A DNA stretch of 64,000 bases from Neobacillus rhizosphaerae (lineage in GTDB: Bacteria > Bacillota > Bacilli > Bacillales > Cytobacillaceae): assembly GCF_937468385.1 (NCBI RefSeq), contig NZ_CALBWS010000002.1, positions 179,842-243,841 on the forward strand. The letters run 5' to 3'. Every line of letters starts with the position of its first letter. Position 1 is the stretch's first letter. The notes under the pieces were generated by a model, which made no database searches, was not told the DNA's origin, and saw only the letters and a program-made list of their open reading frames with translations. The translations under genes were made by a program, and so were the position numbers. Positions 1 to 7,672 of this stretch are shown one piece after another.

Positions 1-77
1 GTTTGTGCCCCCCAATATTTTTCTGATAGGACATGAACTTCACCAAGTGAATCTTTTTCTACTCTAAAATTTCCCAA
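1..77 (-). CDS. citG: Class II fumarase, 5' end only (runs off window)
   Basis: Only the first 25 codons are in the window; the gene continues past position 1. Reading the minus strand from a TTG at 77 gives a start followed by FRVEKDSLGEV and then KYWGAQT, the N-terminal signature of class II fumarases (fumarate to malate, TCA cycle, cytoplasm) and the related aspartases. KYWGAQT fits fumarase better than aspartase, which usually has YYGIQT. A GAGGTG ribosome binding site lies 8 bases before the TTG, which decides the start. Too short to exclude another member of the superfamily. Confidence 0.78.
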   Translation of the reverse strand, partial: MGNFRVEKDSLGEVHVLSEKYWGAQ

Positions 78-266
78 GAGTGTTTCACCTCATTTATTTG
101 TACTACTTCAATATATATACCCATTTCTAACCATTTTATTAATTCAAAGCGAAAATGGCGATAAAGGCCATTTACTATTTTGGATATATAATAAATTAAG
201 TCCCAACCTAACATAATAAGGCGGAGTGCCCCAAAGCTGAGCCTGGATATTCAAACCGAGTAAATG
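78..266. other. Intergenic, no gene seen
   Basis: AT-rich spacer between the fumarase start and the first repeat array. It holds one small inverted repeat (AAATGGC/GGCCATTT near 152-172). It presumably contains the fumarase promoter on the minus strand, but no clear -35/-10 pair could be fixed. Confidence 0.4.
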
Positions 267-813
267 CCTACGTAGAACCCTTCTACTTCGGCTTTCGCCT
301 TCTTTTTTTGGAGAAATACCTACGTAGAACCCTTCTACTTCGACTTTTGTCTTCTTTTTTTGGGGAAATGCCTACGTAGAACCCTTCTACTTCGACTTTC
401 GACTTCTTTTTTTGGAGAAATACCTACGTAGAACCCTTCTACTTCGACTTTCGTCTTCTTTTTTGGGGGAAATACCTACGTAGAACCTTCTACTTCGACT
501 TTCGTCTTCTTTTTTTGGGGAAATACCTACGTAGAACCCTCCTACATCGACTTTCGCTTTCTTTTTTTGGAGAAATACCTACGTAGAACCCTTCTACTTC
601 GACTTTCGTCTTCTTTTTTTGGAGAAATACCTACGTAGAACCTTCTACTTCGACATTCGTCTTCTTTTTTTGGAGAAATACCTACGTAGAACCCTCCTAC
701 ATCGACTTTCGCTTTCTTTTTTTGGAGAAATACCTACGTAGAGCCCTTCTACTTCGACTTTCGTCTAATTTTTCTGGAGAAATGCCTACGTAGAACCCTT
801 CTACTTCGACTTT
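267..813. repeat. Tandem array A: 11 units of a 52-bp repeat
   Basis: Units begin with CCTACGTAG at 267, 319, 371, 423, 475, 526, 578, 630, 681, 733 and 785, a period of 51-52 bp. Each unit holds the palindrome CTACGTAG, overlapped by the inverted repeat GTAGAA-CCC-TTCTAC, then TTCGACTTTCG, a T-run and GGAGAAATA. Units differ by a few substitutions and single-base deletions. There are no unique spacers, so this is not CRISPR. A second, diverged array of the same family lies at 8600-9468. Confidence 0.95.
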
Positions 814-842
814 AATGGTTTCGCTATTTTCATCGTTGAAAT

Positions 843-869
843 AAAAAAACTGCAGACATTTGTCTGCAG
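843..869 (-). terminator. Rho-independent terminator
   Basis: CTGCAGACA/TGTCTGCAG perfect hairpin followed on the minus strand by a run of seven T. It ends the small membrane peptide gene next to it. Confidence 0.8.
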
Positions 870-870
870 C

Positions 871-954
871 TTATGCTTTATAGATTGTATATCCGATATA
901 ATAAGAGAGGATTAAAAAGCTACCGATTAATAGTACAATTGAATACTCACCCAT
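871..954 (-). CDS. Small membrane peptide, 27 aa
   Basis: A short reading frame on the minus strand that encodes one hydrophobic helix (VLLIGSFLILSYYIGY) with an acidic N-terminus and a K-A end, so a single-pass membrane peptide. The ATG at 954 is preferred because a GGGGTGGG ribosome binding site lies 6 bases upstream; an ATG two codons earlier (960) touches that site. A strong terminator follows the stop at once, giving a complete RBS-ORF-terminator unit. No family recognised. Being a real gene is an inference from this layout. Confidence 0.55.
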   Translation of the reverse strand: MGEYSIVLLIGSFLILSYYIGYTIYKA

Positions 955-1067
955 ATACATCCCACCCCATATTAAATTTAAATACTTAAACATTTTAAAG
1001 TTATCATAAGAGGTAGGATTAACAAGTGATAGAAATTACACCTTAGTGACCAAGGAGTGAATTTTTT

Positions 1068-1688
1068 GTGAACATTTGCCTTTTTGGGGCAACAGGAAGA
1101 GTGGGCTCAGTAATTTTGGAAAATGCTTTAACCAATCACCTTTCTGTCCAAACCTTAGTGCGAGATGCGAAAAAACTAAACCAAGACGCTGCAGAGCTTA
1201 CAGTTAAAGAAGGTAATGTCTTACAAGAAAAGGATATTGCTAATTGCATAAAAGGTACTGATGTGGTGGTCAGTGCGTTAAATACTGATGGAAGCACAAC
1301 TCTATCAGATTCCATGCCCTTCATTATCAGCAATATGAAAAAATATGGACTTATCCGAATTATTACGATAGGTACAGCGGGAATCCTGCAGGCTCGTTCC
1401 GCACCACATTTATACCGCTTCCAATCGGCAGAATCCAGACGTAAAAGCACTAAGGATGCCGAAGAGCATTTAAAAGCTTATATATTATTAAAGAAATCGG
1501 GGCTTGATTGGACCATCGTTTGTCCAACCTATTTGCCTGTCGGTGAAAGAATTGGCACTTATCGATACGAAAAGGACTTTCTCCCTGAAAATCCTTCCTC
1601 CATTTCGATTTATGACACTGGTGACTTCGCCTTCAGGCAGCTATTTTCCGATGAATTTATAGGTTCAAGAGTGGGCCTTACCTATTAA
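1068..1688 (+). CDS. NAD(P)-binding oxidoreductase, NmrA/SDR-like (YwnB type)
   Basis: 206 aa. The N-terminus has the glycine-rich nucleotide-binding loop GATGRVG at residues 8-14 after a beta strand (MNICLF), typical of atypical short-chain dehydrogenases of the NAD(P)H-binding family related to B. subtilis YwnB. A later segment (KSGLDWTIVCPTYL, about residue 142) matches the region these proteins use near the substrate site. Length fits the family (about 210 aa). The start is GTG with AAGGAG 11 bases upstream. Substrate cannot be told; some members act as redox sensors or flavin reductases. Single gene, no operon partner. Confidence 0.8.
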   Translation: MNICLFGATGRVGSVILENALTNHLSVQTLVRDAKKLNQDAAELTVKEGNVLQEKDIANCIKGTDVVVSALNTDGSTTLSDSMPFIISNMKKYGLIRIITIGTAGILQARSAPHLYRFQSAESRRKSTKDAEEHLKAYILLKKSGLDWTIVCPTYLPVGERIGTYRYEKDFLPENPSSISIYDTGDFAFRQLFSDEFIGSRVGLTY

Positions 1689-1779
1689 GAGCAACTTATC
1701 AGCGATTTTAATGATTTTTTCAACGAATCTGTTCCTTTTATCAGCGAATTTTTAATTTTATCAGCGAATCCAAAATAAG
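1689..1779. repeat. Short TTATCAGCGA repeats
   Basis: Three copies of TTATCAGCGA(A)TTTT and one decayed copy (CAACGAATCTG) lie in tandem just after the stop codon, spaced about 18-50 bp. They do not form a hairpin and look like a dispersed intergenic repeat. No named family recognised. Confidence 0.6.
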
Positions 1780-1811
1780 AATATATATTTCAAATAACAA
1801 TCGAGCAGAAC

Positions 1812-1852
1812 AAAAAAAAGCTGGCCCTTCTAACTTTTCGTTAAAAGGGCCA
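1812..1852 (-). terminator. Terminator of yheI-yheH operon
   Basis: GGCCCTT/AAGGGCC stem followed on the minus strand by eight T, 10 bases after the yheH stop. Confidence 0.85.
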
Positions 1853-1861
1853 CCTCTTATA

Positions 1862-3877
1862 CTATCCTGCTAATTCATTACTTCCCTGTTGCAGCTGATA
1901 CATCTGATAATACTTCCCATTTGAAGCCATCAATTCATCATGTGTTCCTCTTTCAACAATTGTCCCGCGATCCAATACCAGAATTTGATCAGCATTGCGA
2001 ATCGTCGATAGACGGTGAGCGATGATAAACGTTGTTCGGCCCTTCTTTAAGACATCCATCGCCTCCTGGATAACTGCTTCGGTTTCAGTATCAATACTGG
2101 AGGTTGCTTCATCAAGTATTAGGATCGCTGGATTAAAGGCAAGGGCCCGGGCAAATGAAATAAGCTGACGCTGCCCACTTGAAAGCGTACTCCCCTTTTC
2201 GATTACCGGTTCATCATAACCATTCTCTAAATTCTTAAATACCTTTTCCGCGCCAACATCTTTTAACGCCTGCTCCACTTTATCCTTGGTTATAGAAGGA
2301 TCGTCAAGGCTTACATTGGAGGCAATTGTCCCAGTAAATAAATATGGATCCTGTAAAACAATACCCATATGATTGCGAATCGTTTGCCGCGGGATACTTT
2401 CGATATCTTTTCCATCAATCATAATTTTTCCCTTTTGACAGTCATAAAAACGGAAAAGTAAATTCATAATCGAACTTTTTCCAGAGCCAGTGTGCCCAAC
2501 TAGGGCTACTGTTTCGCCGTGTTTTGCTTCGAAATCGATATTCTTTAGAACATATTCTCCCTCTTTATAGCCGAAAGAAACATGATCAAAGGTAACATTC
2601 CCTTTAAAGCGAGAAATCCTCTCATTACTGACATTTTCCCCAGGTTCATCCATCAACTTGAACACCCGCTCACCAGCGACGAGTGCCTGCTCCAAATTGG
2701 CCAATTGATTGACAATTCCTTGAACCGGCTGGAATAGACGGTTGATATAATCAACAAAGGCATATAGCATTCCAAGTGAGATGACGTTAGCAGGTAGAAG
2801 TGCTTGCCCGCCGAAATACCAAATGAAGGCTACAAAAATTAGATTTCTTAAGATTCCCACTAGGTTATGGGAGGTTAAAGCATTCAAACTTAACATCTTG
2901 TTTTGATACTTAAAATGTTCATGGTTAAGCTTTTCAAATTCTTGTTTAGATTCCTTTTCCCTGCTGAAGGCTTGAATAATACTCATCCCTTGGATGGATT
3001 CGTTGATCATCGCATTAATGTCACTATTTCGTGAACGAATGACTCGATTGTATTTCGATGCAAATTTACGATAAACCAACATCCAAGCATAAAGGATTGG
3101 CAGTAACAATAAACAGATGGCCGCAAGCTTCACATTCAAGATAAACAGAGCCACATAAATCCCGGTTATATATATCGCACTAGTAAAAAAGGTGGCGAGC
3201 ACGGTAACATAAAGCTCACGGATGGCTTCCGTATCATTGGTAATCCTCGCCACAACTTTACCAGCAGGGAGATTATCAAAATAGTTAATCGGCAGCCGCT
3301 GGATATGCCCGAAAATATCTTCACGCATTTTTTGAATGATACGGTTAGCTGATTTTTGTAGGAGAAAACGTTCTCCATATTGAAAAAACGCTGATATCAC
3401 CAATAATCCAAAATAAATAGCTAACAATTGAAAAATACCGGGAATTTCCGGTTGATAAAAGGTTAACAACTCCGTTCCCTTTAGGACAACCGCATGATAT
3501 TCCGCTTCCTCTGATCCCTTTTTAACCGTTAACATTCCTGCTTGAAAGCTTCTTTGTCCATCGAATTTAAGCTCTTGATCAACAAAAACAAATTTTGCAC
3601 CTACTTGCAGAATGCGAATTGGTTTCCCCTTTCGTTCAGAACTAGCAAAATACTTTTCTCTTTTATAATACTTCTTGTTAAATTCTACCGCTTTATTCCC
3701 GCTTGTCGTTTCATACCAAACAGACTCAATCCCTAAAATATGCTGATCAATAATATTTTTCGCAATAAATGGTCCAGCCAGATCGCTTACCACAGAGATG
3801 GTCAGCATGAATAAGGCCGCGATAATAATTTTTTTATAAGCTAATGCATACTTGACTAAGCGCCTCCCTGTTGTCAT
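1862..3877 (-). CDS. bmrD: Multidrug ABC exporter half, YheH/BmrD type
   Basis: 671 aa, matching B. subtilis YheH (BmrD), one half of a heterodimeric type IV ABC exporter that pumps drugs out across the cytoplasmic membrane. The N-terminal half has six membrane helices, with a long extracytoplasmic insert after helix 1 (about residues 50-145) that is typical of YheH. The ATPase half has Walker A GHTGSGKSS (about residue 463), signature LSSGQRQ and Walker B LILDEATSSID with catalytic Glu. This is the consensus ATP site of the pair. Its ATG overlaps the yheI stop by 4 bases, so the two are translationally coupled. Expression likely depends on the attenuator upstream of yheI. Confidence 0.92.
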   Translation of the reverse strand: MTTGRRLVKYALAYKKIIIAALFMLTISVVSDLAGPFIAKNIIDQHILGIESVWYETTSGNKAVEFNKKYYKREKYFASSERKGKPIRILQVGAKFVFVDQELKFDGQRSFQAGMLTVKKGSEEAEYHAVVLKGTELLTFYQPEIPGIFQLLAIYFGLLVISAFFQYGERFLLQKSANRIIQKMREDIFGHIQRLPINYFDNLPAGKVVARITNDTEAIRELYVTVLATFFTSAIYITGIYVALFILNVKLAAICLLLLPILYAWMLVYRKFASKYNRVIRSRNSDINAMINESIQGMSIIQAFSREKESKQEFEKLNHEHFKYQNKMLSLNALTSHNLVGILRNLIFVAFIWYFGGQALLPANVISLGMLYAFVDYINRLFQPVQGIVNQLANLEQALVAGERVFKLMDEPGENVSNERISRFKGNVTFDHVSFGYKEGEYVLKNIDFEAKHGETVALVGHTGSGKSSIMNLLFRFYDCQKGKIMIDGKDIESIPRQTIRNHMGIVLQDPYLFTGTIASNVSLDDPSITKDKVEQALKDVGAEKVFKNLENGYDEPVIEKGSTLSSGQRQLISFARALAFNPAILILDEATSSIDTETEAVIQEAMDVLKKGRTTFIIAHRLSTIRNADQILVLDRGTIVERGTHDELMASNGKYYQMYQLQQGSNELAG

Positions 3878-5631
3878 GCTGTCACCTCATCTTCCACGTT
3901 ATTTTCAACCTGCTGTCGTAAGAATTGTTCCTTATACCATCCATTTTGCTCCAGCAGTTGTTCATGTGTGCCTGCTTCAATAATTCTTCCTTCATCAAGA
4001 ACAATAATATGGTCGGCATGCTGCACAGCTGACATCCGATGCGTCGTAATGATCGTCGTTTTGTCATCCCTTACTTCGCGGATATTATCAATAATTACTT
4101 TTTCTGTCTTAGCATCAACCGCTGATAAGGAATCATCGAGAATAAGAATTTCTGGATTTTTTATCAGCGCACGCGCAATCGAAATTCTTTGCTTTTGCCC
4201 CCCAGATAGAGCCACTCCCTTTTCACCAACGAGTGTGCCTAACCCTTCAGGAAGCATTTCTAAATCCTTGCGAAAGGCAGCAAGATCAATTGCCTTCTCT
4301 AATTCTTCGTCGCTTGCCTCTTGTTTCCCAAAGAGAATATTTTCTTTCACGCTTCTGGAAAACAGCACATGATCTTGCGGCACATAACCAATCCAACTGC
4401 GAACCTGCGTTAAGGTCTGCTCTTCGATTGATACTCCACCAATGGATAAATCCCCAATACCAAGAGGGTATTGCCTCAATAACTGTTTAATGAATGTTGT
4501 TTTCCCACTGCCGGTTTTACCGACAATTCCAAGTGTCTGACCTTGAAGAAGCCGAACATTTACATTTTCTAGATTATCAGTCTTTGAAGTTGGATAGCGG
4601 AAGGTTACCTTAGCATAATCAATGCTATCGGCAGTCGAGACTTCCACCGGTTGCGGGGGATTATCGACTTCCTCCTTATAGGAAAGTGTGGCATTGACCC
4701 GGTCCAGTGACGCATTTCCCCTCTGCATCACATTTATTAACTCACCAATCGCAAACATCGGCCAAATCAGCATCCCTAAATAAACATTGAAGGAAACAAG
4801 ATTTCCTAAAGTGATTGCCTGGTGAAAAACTAAATAAGCACCATAGCCAAGGCCAATTAAGTAGCTGATTCCAACTAACACCTTGATGGTTGGATCGAAT
4901 AAAGAGTCGATTCTTGCTACTTTAATATTCTTGTTGTAAACATCTTCCGTTAACTGATGAAAGCGATTGCCATCAGCCTTTTCTTGCACATAGGCACGAA
5001 TAACCCTAACACCTGCCACAGACTCAAGCACTCGGTCATTTAACTCCCCAAATGCATCCTGAGCTTCCATAAAGCGAGTGTGTATTCTCTTGCCATAGAT
5101 TTTCATTAAAACAGCCATAATGGGCAGCGGAATAATTGCAGCCAACGTCAGCTTCCAGCTAATAAAAATCCCCATTGTCACTAGCAGCGTCATCATCCAA
5201 ATACTTGAATCAACGAGTGTTAAAATCCCAAATCCTGCTGTAATCGAAATTGCTTTTAAATCGTTTGTCGCCCGGGCCATTAAATCCCCAGTCCGATTTT
5301 TTTCATAAAAGGCGGGGGTCATTTTTAAAAGGTGCCTCACAAACCTCGACCGCAGTTTTCTTTCTACTAGAAAAGCTCCCCCAAATAATTGATGCTGCCA
5401 TACATAGGTAATACCATAGGATGAAATCATGATAACCAATAAATACGCTAAATAATGGAATATTTTATTTTCCGTTATCGCACCGACATGAATATCATCA
5501 ATCGCCATTCCTATTAATTTTGGCGGCAGAACATCCAATATTCCTACTATAATTAATAAGGATATGGCGATGGCATATCGCTTCCAATTTTCTCTAAAAA
5601 ACCAACTTAACTTTTTTAACACCGAAAACAT
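3874..5631 (-). CDS. bmrC: Multidrug ABC exporter half, YheI/BmrC type
   Basis: 585 aa, the same length as B. subtilis YheI (BmrC). Membrane domain residues 1-310, ATPase domain about 330-575 with Walker A GKTGSGKTT and signature ALSGGQKQRIS. After Walker B the residue where catalytic Glu is expected is Asp (LILDDSLSAVD), so this half carries the degenerate ATP site, as in other heterodimeric exporters. First gene of a two-gene operon; a leader of about 320 bases with two small ORFs and an attenuator precedes it. The start ATG has AGAAAGGGG upstream. Confidence 0.92.
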   Translation of the reverse strand: MFSVLKKLSWFFRENWKRYAIAISLLIIVGILDVLPPKLIGMAIDDIHVGAITENKIFHYLAYLLVIMISSYGITYVWQHQLFGGAFLVERKLRSRFVRHLLKMTPAFYEKNRTGDLMARATNDLKAISITAGFGILTLVDSSIWMMTLLVTMGIFISWKLTLAAIIPLPIMAVLMKIYGKRIHTRFMEAQDAFGELNDRVLESVAGVRVIRAYVQEKADGNRFHQLTEDVYNKNIKVARIDSLFDPTIKVLVGISYLIGLGYGAYLVFHQAITLGNLVSFNVYLGMLIWPMFAIGELINVMQRGNASLDRVNATLSYKEEVDNPPQPVEVSTADSIDYAKVTFRYPTSKTDNLENVNVRLLQGQTLGIVGKTGSGKTTFIKQLLRQYPLGIGDLSIGGVSIEEQTLTQVRSWIGYVPQDHVLFSRSVKENILFGKQEASDEELEKAIDLAAFRKDLEMLPEGLGTLVGEKGVALSGGQKQRISIARALIKNPEILILDDSLSAVDAKTEKVIIDNIREVRDDKTTIITTHRMSAVQHADHIIVLDEGRIIEAGTHEQLLEQNGWYKEQFLRQQVENNVEDEVTA

Positions 5632-5657
5632 CGTTGTTATTCCCCTTTCTGTTTAAA

Positions 5658-5717
5658 CTATCCGCCTTCGAGAGCTCCTATTGTGTTTGCAAGTTTAACC
5701 TCAGGTTTCATAAACAT
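5658..5717 (-). CDS. 19-aa peptide ORF between attenuator and yheI
   Basis: A 19-codon frame with a near-ideal ribosome binding site (AAAGGAGG, 8 bases before the ATG at 5717). It begins MFMKPEVKL and ends GALEGG, and stops 26 bases before the yheI ATG. It lies after the attenuator, so it is made only on read-through. It has no counterpart I recognise. It could be a translational coupler for yheI, a signal or export substrate of the pump, or chance. The excellent RBS and an almost complete lack of rare features favour translation. Function unknown. Confidence 0.5.
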   Translation of the reverse strand: MFMKPEVKLANTIGALEGG

Positions 5718-5747
5718 TGAACGTTCCTCCTTTTACTTTAAACATGT

Positions 5748-5784
5748 AAAAAAAGAGACATACCGCTAAAGTGCGGTATATCTC
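5748..5784 (-). terminator. Attenuator terminator in yheI-yheH leader
   Basis: On the minus strand GAGATATACCGC pairs with GCGGTATGTCTC (12 bp, one G-U), 6-base loop, followed by seven T. It sits between the 24-aa leader ORF and the 19-aa ORF. An upstream copy of TCTC plus T-run (5787-5797) could compete for the 5' arm (GAGA), a plausible antiterminator. Confidence 0.85.
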
Positions 5785-5827
5785 CCCAAAAAAAGAGACA
5801 AAAAAACACACGTTACGTATCAAAAAA

Positions 5828-5909
5828 GAACGCAACCTGTGTAATGTCATTTTTGCCATTAACGTATGAAAAGAATTAAAAAGAAAACTTTTTAGGACAG
5901 GTTACATTC
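5828..5909 (-). promoter_or_regulatory. Leader RNA long-range stem
   Basis: On the minus strand GAATGTAACCTGT (5909-5897, inside the leader peptide frame) can pair with ACAGGTTGCGTTC (5840-5828) over 13 bp with two G-U pairs. A ribosome on the leader ORF would cover the 5' arm, so the stem is placed to couple leader translation to the terminator decision. Confidence 0.65.
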
Positions 5910-5950
5910 CAGTATTCAATTTTTAAACATGCATTATTCAATACAATCAT
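5876..5950 (-). CDS. 24-aa leader peptide, BmrB-like in position
   Basis: 24-codon frame starting ATG at 5950 with GGAGGG 8 bases upstream; it reads MIVLNNACLK then EYWNVTCPKK. It is the first ORF of the yheI-yheH transcript and overlaps the 5' arm of the leader RNA stem. In B. subtilis the equivalent operon starts with bmrB, a leader peptide whose translation controls attenuation when ribosome-targeting antibiotics stall it (known for that system). The sequence does not need to be conserved for that job. Function here is inferred from position. Confidence 0.65.
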   Translation of the reverse strand: MIVLNNACLKIEYWNVTCPKKFSF

Positions 5951-5988
5951 CTCGTAACCCTCCATTTCCTTTTTTTTCTTACTTTGTA

Positions 5989-6017
5989 AGATTATCATCT
6001 GTTTATTTAAAAGTCAA
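5989..6017 (-). promoter_or_regulatory. Sigma-A promoter of yheI-yheH operon
   Basis: Minus strand -35 TTGACT (6017-6012), 17-base spacer, -10 TAATCT (5994-5989). It lies about 40 bases before the leader peptide start. Confidence 0.8.
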
Positions 6018-6033
6018 TTCCCATTTTTCAGAA

Positions 6034-6351
6034 TCATTCTGCCCAAACTGCCGTTCCATAGGCGATTATTTCTGATGCCCCCTGCATAACAGAGCTCGAT
6101 TGTAAGCGCATGCCGACGATTGCATTCGCACCTAATTCTCTTGCTTCGTCTGTCATTCGGTCGATTGCCTTTTGTCTAGCTTCATTTAACATTTCCGTAT
6201 ATTCCTTAATCTCTCCACCGACAATCGTCTTCAAACCGGCTAATATATCTTTGCCAATATGTTTGGATTGGACCGTACTCCCTTTTACAAAGCCAACAAG
6301 TTCTTTTATTTCCTTGCCAGGTATGCTATCAGTGGTAACTATCATCATCAT
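6034..6351 (-). CDS. YbjQ/UPF0145 family protein
   Basis: 105 aa from the ATG at 6351, matching the YbjQ (UPF0145) family, which forms small pentameric beta-rich proteins of unknown function. Seen: N-terminal MIVTTDSIPGKEI, then GEIKEYTEML and AIDRMTDEARELGANAIVGMR, the family's best conserved segment. A GGAGG lies 6 bases before ATG 6351, so the longer 121-codon frame is not used. It overlaps the end of the preceding sigY-operon membrane gene by 23 bases, so it is the last gene of the sigY operon here. Confidence 0.85.
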   Translation of the reverse strand: MMMIVTTDSIPGKEIKELVGFVKGSTVQSKHIGKDILAGLKTIVGGEIKEYTEMLNEARQKAIDRMTDEARELGANAIVGMRLQSSSVMQGASEIIAYGTAVWAE

Positions 6352-6565
6352 TTGGATCCTCCACTTTTTTATTTTTTTTATAGATAATTTTTCTAACAAA
6401 AATTAAGTAAAATAGTGTTGGCATTGGTGCTTGGATAAGTCCCACTATCCCCCAAAGCCAATAGTTATGGCTTCGTTTCCGTGCATCCAAAAATAAATAT
6501 ATGCTTTGCAACAGCAAAATAAAGACAACAACAATGATTGTGAATAATGGATGCTCCCTAATCAT
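6329..6565 (-). CDS. sigY-operon membrane protein, YxlD/YxlE type
   Basis: 78 aa with two membrane helices (about residues 8-26 and 36-59) and a charged Lys/Asp-rich C-terminal tail. Its core, FLDARKRSHNYWLWG followed by a second helix ending in FVRK, resembles the small proteins YxlD/YxlE that sit downstream of sigY and yxlC in B. subtilis and act with YxlC to hold SigY inactive (known there). Its ATG overlaps the yxlC stop by 4 bases (ATGA). Assignment to YxlD rather than YxlE is uncertain. Confidence 0.7.
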   Translation of the reverse strand: MIREHPLFTIIVVVFILLLQSIYLFLDARKRSHNYWLWGIVGLIQAPMPTLFYLIFVRKIIYKKNKKVEDPNDDDSYH

Positions 6566-6909
6566 ATATGATTCGCCTTCTTCATTAACCGAACACTTGT
6601 GTATACCACGATAAAGATGGTGGTGATGATTTGCACAAGAATAAAAATTGCCGGCATCTGATAAAGAGAAATAATCATCCCACTTAAAATGATGAATGCG
6701 ACAATAAAAAAGACCGATAAATCGCTGATTAATTTTTTCCTTTTGTTCTGCTGCTCTTGGATAACCATTTGTTCAAACCATTGTAAATTGGGCGTATAGA
6801 CAGGGAATTGATCAATCCTTTGTAATCCTTCTTGCAGCTCGTGAATAGCATCAAAGTCTTGTTTATTTTGTTGTTCGCTGTTCAGAATAATGACTTTCTG
6901 TTTCTTCAC
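6562..6909 (-). CDS. yxlC: Anti-sigma-Y factor, YxlC-like
   Basis: 115 aa: a soluble N-terminal half (about residues 1-62) with a basic stretch, then two membrane helices (about 64-84 and 87-106). This layout and the position right after sigY match YxlC, the membrane anti-sigma factor of SigY. The GTG start lies inside the end of sigY, a 47-base overlap, with GGGAG about 11 bases upstream. A later start is possible but no better ribosome site was found. Identification rests mostly on context. Confidence 0.72.
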   Translation of the reverse strand: MKKQKVIILNSEQQNKQDFDAIHELQEGLQRIDQFPVYTPNLQWFEQMVIQEQQNKRKKLISDLSVFFIVAFIILSGMIISLYQMPAIFILVQIITTIFIVVYTSVRLMKKANHI

Positions 6910-7420
6910 CCAGCTTCAGCTCCCTTCTGACCGACTTTATTCCGTTATGCACTCTTGATTTAACCGTTCCAGCAGAAATTTTCATCCATTCGCCAATTTC
7001 TTCGTAGGAGTAACCATAATAATGCTTCAAAATGATAGGAATTCGGACGTCCTCCGGTAATTTCCCAAGTGCCTCAAGGCAATCATTCCATTCTTCATTT
7101 CTGCTTTCAAAATGCCATTTCAACTTACGGTATACTTCCTCTTGTCCCTGCCAGTTTTTTTCTCGTTTCTTTTTTCGGCATTGGTCAATGTATGTATTGG
7201 TCGCAATTGAAACAAGCCATGTGGAAAATTTACTTTGACCATTATAAAGGTGAATCTTTTGAACGCATTTCGCCATTGTCTCCTGTGCTAATTCTTCGGC
7301 TGTATCGGGATTCATTGTAATTTTCATTAAATATTTTACAAGGAATGGATAATTTTCTTTAAACAACATGGCAAAAGCAAGATGATCCCCTTTTTTCGCA
7401 TTTTTAATCAATGCATCCAT
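6863..7420 (-). CDS. sigY: ECF sigma factor, SigY-like
   Basis: 185 aa ECF sigma factor. Region 2 spans about residues 20-90 (FKENYPFLVKYLMKIT, AEELAQETMAKC, FSTWLVSIATNTYIDQCRKKKR) and region 4 about 110-165 (LPEDVRIPIILKHYYGYSYEEIG, then GTVKSRVHNGIKSVRREL helix-turn-helix). Two following genes with membrane helices fit anti-sigma partners as in the sigY operon of B. subtilis. An ECF-type promoter matching the SigY pattern lies just upstream, which suggests autoregulation. Confidence 0.85.
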   Translation of the reverse strand: MDALIKNAKKGDHLAFAMLFKENYPFLVKYLMKITMNPDTAEELAQETMAKCVQKIHLYNGQSKFSTWLVSIATNTYIDQCRKKKREKNWQGQEEVYRKLKWHFESRNEEWNDCLEALGKLPEDVRIPIILKHYYGYSYEEIGEWMKISAGTVKSRVHNGIKSVRRELKLGEETESHYSEQRTTK

Positions 7421-7471
7421 TCGACAATTGCCCTCTCTTTCCCCATCAACCTTGCTTTTCTCTTTTATTTA

Positions 7472-7500
7472 TTTAGACGAATGAAACTCCAATTCGTTCA
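7472..7500 (-). promoter_or_regulatory. sigY: Candidate SigY autoregulatory promoter
   Basis: On the minus strand TGAACG (7500-7495), 15 bases, then CGTCTAAA (7479-7472), the -35/-10 pattern expected of the SigY ECF factor (TGAAC and CGTC). It is about 50 bases before the sigY ATG. Confidence 0.7.
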
Positions 7501-7672
7501 TCCTAATTTTATTTTACCTTTAAGTATCTATTTTTTTCAGATAAATGTCATTAAATATACATTCATTTATTTCAGTTTATTGATATTTTTTTATAAAATT
7601 AAACTGATTTGAAAATTATGTTAGTTAAACAGTTTAGTTTTTTTATTTTGAAAAACAGAAAGGAAGTGCTCT

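Noticed and set aside
267..813. CRISPR-like regular array
   Set aside because: The repeat unit is the whole period; there are no unique spacers and no cas genes in the window.
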